Assembly (NCBI GenBank): GCA_002255925.1
Contig: NKIH01000005.1
Coordinates: 124,001 to 188,000 of the forward strand
Direction of reading: 5' to 3'
Length of the DNA stretch: 64,000 nt
Source: Burkholderiales bacterium PBB6
GTDB lineage: Bacteria > Pseudomonadota > Gammaproteobacteria > Burkholderiales > Burkholderiaceae_C
The translations under genes were made by a program, and so were the position numbers. How positions within the stretch are numbered: position 1 is the stretch's first letter; each line of letters opens with the position of its first letter. Below, one piece after another: positions 44,327-52,178 of the stretch. Under the pieces are notes generated by a model that had not been told where the DNA came from, made no database searches, and saw nothing but the letters and a program-made list of their open reading frames with translations.

Positions 44327-46914
44327 GCCGCCACCGCTTCTGGCTGGCTGACCGGCAGCTTGTGGAAAGCGCCGTCCTTCATGATGGCGGCCAGCTTGTG
44401 CTTGTCCTGCATCACGGCAACATCGAGCGTCGGGTCGCCGTCCACCAGCAACAGGTCGGCCAGGAAGCCTTCGCGCAGCAGGCCCAGCTCATCACCCAGG
44501 CCCATGATCTGTCCGCCCAGCATCGTCGCGGCACTCAGGGCCTCGGCCGGCGTGTAGCCGAAGTGGCGCACGAACAGCTCCAGGTCCCAGGCATTGCGGC
44601 CATTGGGGTTGAACGGGAAGCCGTAGTCGCCGCCGGGCAGCAGGCGTATGCCGCGTCGGCGTAGCTCAGGCACCAGCACCTTCTGGCGGGCCAGCACCAC
44701 TTCGGCGTCCTGCTTCATGTGGGTCATGTCGAAATGCGGGGGCGGCGCAGCGTCCAGCGTCGCCTGGATGATGCCGATGCTCGGCGCAACGAACAGCTCG
44801 TCCTTGTGCGCTTCCAGCAAGTCCAGCGCTTCTTCGTCGGCGTAGGTGCAGTGGTACAGCACGCGAAAGCCCGCCCGCACGCCCAGTTTCACGGCCTCGG
44901 CCGCGTGGGCATGGCCGGTCAGCCACAGGTCGTTCGCGCGCGCAGCTTCGCCCGCGGCCATCAGCTCTTCCGGCGTGTAGAGCAATTCCAGCGATGCACC
45001 CGGCTTGAGCGCACTCTCGCCCGATATCAGGAACTTCACCGACTTCGCGCCGATGTCCTTGCAGCCCTTCACGAAGGCCGCCACGTTGACCGGCCCGGCG
45101 CCATGCTCGTCGGCCTTGCCCGGATCCAGCAGCGTGCCGTCGCTCGGCGGCTCACGCTCGACGGAAGACGGAATCAGGCGCGGGCCGGGCAAGCCGCCGC
45201 TCTCGATCTGGTCGCGCAGGCTGATCTCCAGCGTCTTGCTCAGGGCGCCGGCCGAATAGCAGCTGGTGAAGCCATGGTCGAGCAGGATGCGCGCATTGCG
45301 TGCAGCCGTCAGCGCGAGTTGCTCGGGCGGCAGGTACATGCCGGGCACGAACTTCTCGACGCTGGTGGGCCAGGTCAGGTGGGCATGGGCTTCGGTCAGG
45401 CCGGGCATCAGCACCCCGCCACGGCCGTCGACCAGCCGGGCGTTGGTGCGCGGCACGCGTTGGCCGTCGCGGGCGATGGCGGTGATGCGGTTGCCATCCA
45501 CCCGCAGCTCACCCGCGAAGGGCGCGCTGCCGGTGCCGTCAAACAAGCGCACGTTGGTGAACACCACGCCCGGCGGTGCGGCAGGCGGCACGTACTGGTG
45601 GTCTTGCGGCAGGTCGACCGAATTACCGGGCTGCGGCTGTGGCTGCACCGCATTCACCAGCGCATTGGCCCGTGCGATGGCGCCCAGGTGGTAGGCGCTG
45701 GGCTTGGGGAGGCGCTGCTGCGTGCTGCGATCCACGGCGATCAGGCCGAAGCGCATGCCGAAGCCGAACACCCACTCGAAGTTGTCGAAGGCCGTCCAGT
45801 AGGTGTAGCCGGTGATGGGCACACCGTCGGCGATGGCCGCGTGCAGGCCGGCCAACGCGCGATCGATGAAAACCAAACGGCGCTCGTCGTTGTCACCGCA
45901 ATAGCCGTTCTCCGTGATGATGATGGGCAGCTTCAGCTCAGCCGCCACGCGGCGCGCCACCGAAGCGATCGCCTCGGGCGCGAACTCATAACCGGCGCCG
46001 GTGGTTTCAGTGCCGGCAGGCGTGGCCACCTGACCCTGCGGGCCGTAGATTTCACGGGTGTAGTTCTGCAACGCAAAGAAGTCATCGCCGTCGATGGCAG
46101 GCAGCCACTGGCGGAAGTTGCCGTGCCACATGCGGGCGGCGTTCTGCTCACCACCGGGCACCATGTGCGGCTGCGACAGTGCCAGCGACAGGCCCACCTT
46201 CACGCCCGGCGCCACCTTGCGAATGACCGCCCGTGCGGCCATGTGCGCCGCCGAGATCGTGGCCACACCGCGCGCGTCACCGGCCATCTGGAAACCGCAG
46301 TAAGTGATGGGATCGGTGCCGCAGGCCTTGGCCGCGCTCTCGCGCCAGGCCGGTGCGCGCCAGGCTTTCACGTCCACCCCGATCGGCGGCACAAACCCCA
46401 GCTGCGAAAACATCGACTGCAGCAAAACGCCAATGTTGCATTCGTTCAGCGTGACCACACGTTGCACCGCCGAGCCCAGGGCCGGCATCACCTGCGCCAC
46501 ATAGCGGGCAAACAGCTCGGGCGTGCGCTCACCGCGCCAGCCGCCGAGCGGCATCAGCCACTTCGGCGACGTGAAGTGGTGCAGCGTCACCAGCGGCTCC
46601 AGGCCGTGCTCCACGCAGGCGTCCACCACGGCGCGGTAATGGGCCAGGGCCTCGGCGCTGAACACGCCTTCGCTGGGCTCCACACGGGCCCACTCCACCG
46701 AGAAGCGGTAGTGCTTGAAGCCGAGGGAGGCGATCAGCGCGATGTCGTCACGGAAGCGCCGGTAGTGGTCGATGGCGATGCCGCTCTTGTCAACGTAAGG
46801 CGAGCCTTCGGCCATTTCTTCGGCCCAGGTGTCGCAGTTGTCGTTGAAGCCCTCAACCTGGTGGGCAGCCGTGGCCACGCCCCAGCGAAAGTCCGCAGGA
46901 AATTGTGAAGTCAT
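44323..46914 (-). CDS. GH1 glycosidase - amidohydrolase fusion protein
   Basis: 863 residues, starting MTSQFPADFRWGVATAAHQ. Residues 1-420 are a complete GH1 barrel with acid/base TLNECN (Glu158) and nucleophile IITENGY (Glu335), closing with YWTAFDNFEWVFGFGMRFG. A Gln/Pro-rich linker (about 422-450) leads to an imidazolonepropionase/prolidase-like amidohydrolase (451-863). That domain has the metal motif HAH (His510, His512), Lys627, His668, His688 and Asp763, plus the small beta domain at both ends (VVFTNVRLFDG and LLLVDGDPTLDV). Both halves look catalytically intact and the frame is unbroken. There is no signal peptide, so it is cytoplasmic. It would remove a beta-linked sugar and hydrolyse a C-N or ester-type bond of the same imported molecule. 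It lies between the GPH transporter and the esterase. Confidence 0.88.
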   Translation of the reverse strand: MTSQFPADFRWGVATAAHQVEGFNDNCDTWAEEMAEGSPYVDKSGIAIDHYRRFRDDIALIASLGFKHYRFSVEWARVEPSEGVFSAEALAHYRAVVDACVEHGLEPLVTLHHFTSPKWLMPLGGWRGERTPELFARYVAQVMPALGSAVQRVVTLNECNIGVLLQSMFSQLGFVPPIGVDVKAWRAPAWRESAAKACGTDPITYCGFQMAGDARGVATISAAHMAARAVIRKVAPGVKVGLSLALSQPHMVPGGEQNAARMWHGNFRQWLPAIDGDDFFALQNYTREIYGPQGQVATPAGTETTGAGYEFAPEAIASVARRVAAELKLPIIITENGYCGDNDERRLVFIDRALAGLHAAIADGVPITGYTYWTAFDNFEWVFGFGMRFGLIAVDRSTQQRLPKPSAYHLGAIARANALVNAVQPQPQPGNSVDLPQDHQYVPPAAPPGVVFTNVRLFDGTGSAPFAGELRVDGNRITAIARDGQRVPRTNARLVDGRGGVLMPGLTEAHAHLTWPTSVEKFVPGMYLPPEQLALTAARNARILLDHGFTSCYSAGALSKTLEISLRDQIESGGLPGPRLIPSSVEREPPSDGTLLDPGKADEHGAGPVNVAAFVKGCKDIGAKSVKFLISGESALKPGASLELLYTPEELMAAGEAARANDLWLTGHAHAAEAVKLGVRAGFRVLYHCTYADEEALDLLEAHKDELFVAPSIGIIQATLDAAPPPHFDMTHMKQDAEVVLARQKVLVPELRRRGIRLLPGGDYGFPFNPNGRNAWDLELFVRHFGYTPAEALSAATMLGGQIMGLGDELGLLREGFLADLLLVDGDPTLDVAVMQDKHKLAAIMKDGAFHKLPVSQPEAVAA

Positions 46915-46959
46915 GATGGTGTCGATTCGATACGCCCCGCCTTGGGGGCAAAGAAGAGA

Positions 46960-48315
46960 TCAAGCCGCCTGAGCGGTGCGCCGCTGGGTCAGCTCGGCGT
47001 TCATCTGTTGCAGCTGGGCGAGGCCCAGCGGATAGCCCCAGGCCATGACGGCCGCCACGCCCAAGGCCATCAGGGCCGGGATCACGCTCATCAAGGCCAC
47101 GATGCCCTGCTGCGCCATCGGCGCCTGCGCAGCCACGCCGGCCTGGTAAGCGGTGAAGCTCAGCACGCCACCAACGATGGCGCTGCACAGGCCCGAGCCC
47201 ACCTTGGAGGCGAAGTTGATGGTGGCAACCAAGGTGCCCACCACCCGCTGGCCCTCGCGGCGCTCGATGTCGTCGGCGATGTCGCCACTCATCGAATAGC
47301 TGATGGGCGCACTGATGCCCAGGCACAGGTTGCTGAGCAAGGCCAGCGCAAACACCAGCGGCAGGCGATCAGCGCCGCCGAACAGCATGGCGCTGAGCAT
47401 CACCGCGCCGCTCAGCATCGCGCCCACATACACGCGCTTCTTGCACAGACGGCGGGTGAGCTGGTCACTGACGATCACGCCCAGCACCAGGCCGATGCCG
47501 CCCAGCCCCATGAAGGGCCCGATCAGCTGTGGCTGGCCCATCACCACGGCGAAGTAATACACGCCGCTCGACAAGGGCAGGCCGATCAAGATGCCCAGCA
47601 CACACTGCGCCAACACACCCGTGCGCCAGGCGCGGCTGGCCAACAGGGAACGCAGATCGGCTTTGAGTGCCGCCCGCGGCCCGGACATGGGCGGCACGCG
47701 CTCACGCACGAAGGCAAAGCACAGCCAGGTGAACAACAGGCCCAGCCCGGCGAACAGCATGGCCGCACGCTGGAAGCCCTGCGCTGGCACACCGTCCGAC
47801 AGCACGTCCTTCAAGATGGGGAAGCCCGCGCTGCAGCCGATGACGAAGATGAACTGCACGAGGCTGTTGACGCCGGCCAGACGCAGCCGCTCGTCCGGGT
47901 CTGGCGCGATCATCGGCATCATCGACTGGAACGGGATCTGGATCAGGCTGTAGGCACACCACAGCGCCACATAGGCCAGCACGTAATACACCGTGCGTGC
48001 CGCGCCCTCCAGCGGCGGCACGCTGAAGCTCAGCACCAGCGCCAGGGCCAGCACCGGCGCGAACCACAGCAGGTAAGGCCTTGCCTGGCCAAAGCGGCTG
48101 CGGGTGGCGTCTACCCGGCGCCCCACCCAGATGTCCCACACGGCATCAACCACCCGCACCAGCAACAACAAGGTACCGATGAACGCCGCCGACAGCCCGG
48201 CCACGTCGGTGTAGAAATACATCGCCATGCCACCGGTGGCGGTCACGGCCGTGGGCATGAAGTTGCCCAGGCCGTAGGCCACTTTTTCGTGCAAAGGCAG
48301 TCGCAGCTTGCTCAT
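46960..48315 (-). CDS. GPH family glycoside:cation symporter (MFS)
   Basis: 451 residues with twelve membrane helices. The start LPLHEKVAYGLGNFM, the loop DAVWDIWVGRRVDATRSRFGQARPYLLW and the helix-4/5 region SLIQIPFQSMMPMIAPDPDERLRL are characteristic of the glycoside-pentoside-hexuronide family (MelB-like). It should carry a glycoside across the inner membrane with Na+ or H+. It is the second gene after the TonB receptor and feeds the cytoplasmic GH1 fusion and GH78 enzymes. Confidence 0.92.
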   Translation of the reverse strand: MSKLRLPLHEKVAYGLGNFMPTAVTATGGMAMYFYTDVAGLSAAFIGTLLLLVRVVDAVWDIWVGRRVDATRSRFGQARPYLLWFAPVLALALVLSFSVPPLEGAARTVYYVLAYVALWCAYSLIQIPFQSMMPMIAPDPDERLRLAGVNSLVQFIFVIGCSAGFPILKDVLSDGVPAQGFQRAAMLFAGLGLLFTWLCFAFVRERVPPMSGPRAALKADLRSLLASRAWRTGVLAQCVLGILIGLPLSSGVYYFAVVMGQPQLIGPFMGLGGIGLVLGVIVSDQLTRRLCKKRVYVGAMLSGAVMLSAMLFGGADRLPLVFALALLSNLCLGISAPISYSMSGDIADDIERREGQRVVGTLVATINFASKVGSGLCSAIVGGVLSFTAYQAGVAAQAPMAQQGIVALMSVIPALMALGVAAVMAWGYPLGLAQLQQMNAELTQRRTAQAA

Positions 48316-48331
48316 GAAAACTCTCAGGTGA

Positions 48332-48389
48332 GGCCGGCGGCCACGGGGGCTCGCCGGCCGGTCAGATCGCCCCGCTGCCGTGGCAGCGG
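48332..48389 (-). other. Two GC-rich hairpins between the TonB receptor and transporter genes
   Basis: GGCCGGCG/CGCCGGCC (48332-48359, 12-nt loop) and CCGCTGCC/GGCAGCGG (48372-48389) lie in the 91-bp gap. Neither has a T-run. They may dampen readthrough or stabilise the receptor mRNA end. Confidence 0.4.
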
Positions 48390-48406
48390 TGGTCTTGCGG
48401 CAGCAC

Positions 48407-50743
48407 TCAGAACTTCACATCCGCCGTGATGCCCACGCTGCGGAACGAGTTGCCGCCCAGCGAGTAGGCGTAACCCGAGCCAGCGCCCTTGCCCGGCAGC
48501 GGGTAGAGGATGGCGTTGGGCACACGCTCGTCACCGGCGTTGCGAACGAACAGGCCGACGCCCCACTTGTCATCCGGGCTGCGCACACCGGTGCGCAGGC
48601 CAACGATGGTGTGTGACTGGTAGCTGCACTCCGGTGCCAGCGTGTTGCACAGGCGCACGGCCGTCTTGTAGGTCACGTCAGCACCCAGGCTCCATTCGTA
48701 GTCGCCGAAGATGCCGGTGGTGTATTCCACGCCCAGCGTGACCTTGCCCTTGGGCGAATACAGCAGGCGCTGGCCGCCTACATCCTGGCCGTCGAACTGG
48801 AAGCCGGTGGGGTACTCGGTGCCGAGAATCACCGCGCTGCTGGCATTCACCGTCAAGCCGGCCATCGGGCGGGCCCGCAGATCCAGCTCGAGGCCATAGC
48901 TCAGCACCTTGGGCACATTCAGCGGAATGCAGTTCAGGGCGCCGATGGCCGTCAGGGTGCAGTTCTGCTCCTGGAAGTCCTTGATGGTGGTGCGGAACAA
49001 GGCCACGTCCACATCCAGACGGCGGTTCAGCAGGCTGGTCTTCAGGCCCAGCTCGAAGCTGGTCGGCTGCTCGGCCTTGACGATGTCGCCGGTGGTGGTG
49101 CCACTGGCGGTGAGCAGGCCCATCGGCGTGTCGTTATCGATCTGCGGCGCCTTGTAGCCGCGGCTCAAGGTGGCGTAGACATTGGTGTCCTTGTCGAGCA
49201 CGGCTTGCAGGCCGACCTTGCCCGACAGGTTGCTCTTGGTGATCGACGCCGAGCCGGTCTTGATCGTGGCCGGCAGGGTGAACGGTGCGAACGCCACCAC
49301 GCTGGACTGGGTCTGCGTGTCTTCCACCTTGTCACGGGTGTAGCGCAGGCCCGCCAAGGCGCTGAACTGCTCATTGAGCTTGAAGCTGGCCTGGCCAAAC
49401 AGGGCGGCCGAGCGGCTGTCGGTCACGGTGTCGGCGGTGTTGGTGATCGAGCGCGGCACCGGCGGCGACGGCACGTAGGGCGGCGGCAGGATGGTGGTGA
49501 TGATGTGCTTGTCGGAGTGGTAATCCGACAGGAACAGGCCGGCCACCCAGTCGACTTCCTGCTTGCCCGGGCTGGACAGACGCAGCTCCTGGCTGAACTG
49601 GCGGATGTCCTTGGTGGAGTCGCTGGTGCGCACCTTGTCCCAGCCTTGCGACATGTCGATGGCTGCGGAATCAGGGCCGGTGCTGCGTTCACGCGCGGCG
49701 GTGATCGAGGTCAGCGTCAAGCCGTTGGCCAGCGTCTTGTCGATCTGGGCCGACAGGCCACTGACACGGGCCGTGTTCAACTCCAGCGCGTCGGAACAAA
49801 CCGTGTTGTTGCGCAGGCTGACGGTGACACCGCAGGCGGCGAACTCGGCCTTCGGCGCATGGTTGCCGGCGGTGTTGCTGTCATAGGCAATCGCGGGCGC
49901 AAAGAAGGTGGCGCCGGTGGCCTTGCTGCGGTCGTGCTCGGCGATCAGGTTGATGGCCAGGTCGGCATCCGGCTTGAGCAGGTAACGCACGCGCACGCCA
50001 TTGCCGGTGGTGGCACTGTCGGTGTTGTTGAAGACGTTGAAGTACACGCCGGTCTGGCGGTCAGAGTGGGCCGTGACGCGCAGAGCGGAATCATCGGTCA
50101 GCGGCACATTCAGGCCGCCGCGCACCACGGTGTTGCCCAGCTTCGAGCCCAGCACATCCCCGCCTGACAGCTCGACATTCGCGAAGCCACCAAAGCGCCC
50201 CAGCACCGGCGACTTGCTCACCAGGTTCAGCACACCGGCCGACGCGCTCTTGCCGAACAAGGTGCCTTGCGGGCCGCGCAGCACTTCCACGCGCTCCATG
50301 TCGAACAGCGCACCGCCGGCCGTGTTGCCCAGCGGCACGCCGTCGACCACCACGCCCACCGAGCTTTCAGCCGAGGTGGTGAACACCGCCGTGCCGATGC
50401 CGCGAATGGAAGCGCTGCCACCGGCGCCGCCGGTTTTCTGATCGCCGAACTCCAGGCTGGCGGCCGACTTGGCCAGATCACCCAGGTCGCGGATGCCTTG
50501 CTTTTCAAGCTGCTCGGCATTGACCACGCTCAGCGCCACCGGCACGTCTTTCAGACGCTGGCTGCGCTTCTGCGCCGTGACCACCACGGACTGCACCTCA
50601 CCGCTGTCGGCCTTGGGCTGATCAGGGGTGGTTTGTGCGCCGACGGGCAGCGCCAGAACGATCAGGCCACCGGCGGCCATCAGGTGAACCAGGGGGCTCA
50701 GGGACTTGTGCAGGGTCTTCTGCGGGTTGGTCTGCGCATGCAT
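48407..50743 (-). CDS. TonB-dependent receptor of the rhamnoside locus
   Basis: 778 residues from ATG 50743, preceded by GGAGA at good spacing. Signal peptide about 18-37 (LMAAGGLIVLALPVGAQ). TonB-box-like VQSVVVTAQKRSQ, then the plug domain (VPVALSVVNAEQLEKQGI to MERVEVLRGPQGTLFGKSA), then a beta-barrel ending in FRSVGITADVKF. VVTAQKR receptors of this type are common in plant-material degraders and import aryl glycosides or oligosaccharides. It is the first minus-strand gene divergent from the second LacI regulator, whose operator pair lies 94 bp upstream. Confidence 0.92.
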   Translation of the reverse strand: MHAQTNPQKTLHKSLSPLVHLMAAGGLIVLALPVGAQTTPDQPKADSGEVQSVVVTAQKRSQRLKDVPVALSVVNAEQLEKQGIRDLGDLAKSAASLEFGDQKTGGAGGSASIRGIGTAVFTTSAESSVGVVVDGVPLGNTAGGALFDMERVEVLRGPQGTLFGKSASAGVLNLVSKSPVLGRFGGFANVELSGGDVLGSKLGNTVVRGGLNVPLTDDSALRVTAHSDRQTGVYFNVFNNTDSATTGNGVRVRYLLKPDADLAINLIAEHDRSKATGATFFAPAIAYDSNTAGNHAPKAEFAACGVTVSLRNNTVCSDALELNTARVSGLSAQIDKTLANGLTLTSITAARERSTGPDSAAIDMSQGWDKVRTSDSTKDIRQFSQELRLSSPGKQEVDWVAGLFLSDYHSDKHIITTILPPPYVPSPPVPRSITNTADTVTDSRSAALFGQASFKLNEQFSALAGLRYTRDKVEDTQTQSSVVAFAPFTLPATIKTGSASITKSNLSGKVGLQAVLDKDTNVYATLSRGYKAPQIDNDTPMGLLTASGTTTGDIVKAEQPTSFELGLKTSLLNRRLDVDVALFRTTIKDFQEQNCTLTAIGALNCIPLNVPKVLSYGLELDLRARPMAGLTVNASSAVILGTEYPTGFQFDGQDVGGQRLLYSPKGKVTLGVEYTTGIFGDYEWSLGADVTYKTAVRLCNTLAPECSYQSHTIVGLRTGVRSPDDKWGVGLFVRNAGDERVPNAILYPLPGKGAGSGYAYSLGGNSFRSVGITADVKF

Positions 50744-50836
50744 GTGCGTTGTCTCCGTGGTGGGCGTCGGTGGCACCGTGCTGGTGGCCGCGCCTGTGTT
50801 GTGGTTCGTGGTTACAGTACCGCCATTGGTAGAAAT

Positions 50837-50863
50837 TGGAAGCGGTTCCTGGAAGCGCTTCCA
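50837..50863. promoter_or_regulatory. Tandem LacI operators between TonB receptor and LacI genes
   Basis: TGGAAGCGGTTCCT (50837-50850) and TGGAAGCGCTTCCA (50850-50863) are head-to-tail and share one base. The second is a perfect 14-bp palindrome fitting TGNNANCGNTNNCA, and the first differs at the last position. They sit 61 bp before the LacI start and 94 bp before the receptor start. Confidence 0.8.
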
Positions 50864-50923
50864 TTATGTGAACCACCACCCCACTGCGCATCAAGGCAAA
50901 CCCTGACGCATCGAGGCTACGAC

Positions 50924-52006
50924 ATGCCCTCCAAAGCTGCACCTCCGGTTGACAATGCACCGGTGAAATCCCCTGCAACGCCGCCGAAAAAGATCACCAT
51001 CTACGACGTGGCGCGTGCCGCTGGCGTGGGCACCACCACCGTGTCGCGGGTGCTGAACAACGACCCCGCGGTGAAGCCGCAGACGCGCGACTCGGTGCTG
51101 GCCACCATCACCGCGTTGGGCTACCGGCCGAACATCGCGGCGCGCAGCACGGGTGGCGGCAAGTCTCGGTGGATCGCGCTGCTTTACCAGAACCCGGTCA
51201 TCCACTACATCCACCCGATCCAGCAAGGCGCGATCGACCGTTGCCGTGATGCTGACCACATGCTCTCGGTGCACTCGTGCCAGAACACCGGTCAGGCGCT
51301 GATCGACGAGGTGCTCGACATCGTCGACCAGCTGCAACCCAGCGGCGTGGTGCTGACACTGCCATTGAGCATTTCTCCCAAGCTCATCCAGGCCCTGCGC
51401 GAACGCCAGGTGTCGCTCGTGCGGGTGGCCCCGGCCGGCCTGAACGACCCGGCCGCAAGGGTGTATTTCGACGAGCGCAGCGCCGGTGCCGCCATGACCC
51501 GCGCATTGATCGCGCAAGGCCACCGCCGCATCGGCTTTCTGGCCGGTCTGCCCGAGGGCCATCCGCAGCCGGACGAGCGTCGCCAGGGCTTCGCTGACGC
51601 CATGCTGGAGGCCGGCCTGAAAGTGCCCGCAGCGCACATGGGCTGCGGCTCGTTCCACTTCGACGAAGCCCTGGCCCCGCTGCGCACGATGCTGAGCCGC
51701 AAGCAGCCGCCCACCGCCATCTTCTGCGCGAATGACGACATGGCCGCAGCCGCGTTGCAGGTGGCGGCCGAGCTGAACCTGGCCGTGCCGCGTGATCTCT
51801 CGGTGGTCGGTTTCGATGACTCCTACATCGCCCGCATCGTGACGCCCCGGCTCACCACCATCCGCCAGCCACTGCACGAAATGGGCTGGGAGGCCGTGGA
51901 CATGATCCTGCGCGGCCAGGCCACCCCCGACATGGGCTACCAGCGGGTGCTGCCGTACCAGCTGGTGGAAGGACGCAGCACGGCCGGCCTGCCCGCCGAA
52001 GGCTGA
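50924..52006 (+). CDS. LacI family regulator of the rhamnoside locus
   Basis: 360 residues from ATG 50924 (GAGG upstream). HTH ITIYDVARAAGVGTTTVSRVLN (about 24-45), hinge ARSTGGGKSRW, and an effector domain with AIFCANDDMAAAALQVA and LSVVGFDDSY. Compared with the other LacI protein (38147-39256) the N-terminal extension is shorter and the recognition helix differs (VGTTTVSRVL versus VSPATVSRIL), consistent with the different operator core (GGAAGCGCTTCC versus GAAAACGAT). It probably represses the receptor/transporter/glycosidase side and possibly the downstream rhamnose genes, with an imported glycoside or rhamnose as inducer. Confidence 0.92.
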   Translation: MPSKAAPPVDNAPVKSPATPPKKITIYDVARAAGVGTTTVSRVLNNDPAVKPQTRDSVLATITALGYRPNIAARSTGGGKSRWIALLYQNPVIHYIHPIQQGAIDRCRDADHMLSVHSCQNTGQALIDEVLDIVDQLQPSGVVLTLPLSISPKLIQALRERQVSLVRVAPAGLNDPAARVYFDERSAGAAMTRALIAQGHRRIGFLAGLPEGHPQPDERRQGFADAMLEAGLKVPAAHMGCGSFHFDEALAPLRTMLSRKQPPTAIFCANDDMAAAALQVAAELNLAVPRDLSVVGFDDSYIARIVTPRLTTIRQPLHEMGWEAVDMILRGQATPDMGYQRVLPYQLVEGRSTAGLPAEG

Positions 52007-52178
52007 GGCCACGGCGCGACGCCGCGCAGCGTGGCTTTGCGCCCCATAAGCCAAAGTGATGGTGCCCCCAAGCGCGGGGCCATTGAGTGCGCCGCAGGTG
52101 CTGCCTACAGTGCGGCCACCGCTCGGCCAGGCGCCGGGCAACCTGCCCCTCCACCTGCACAGCGCTGCTGCCACCACC
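52007..52178. other. 172-bp gap before the rhamnose genes
   Basis: There is a weak GCCACG...CGTGGC stem followed by three T just after the LacI stop, and no recognisable LacI operator or promoter. Rhamnose genes may therefore be read through from the LacI transcript or use a promoter I could not identify. Confidence 0.35.

Noticed and set aside
44719-46908. 729-codon open frame on the plus strand opposite the GH1-amidohydrolase gene
   Set aside because: His/Gly/Arg-rich shadow translation caused by high GC at codon position three of the real gene; it has no domain and no ribosome site.
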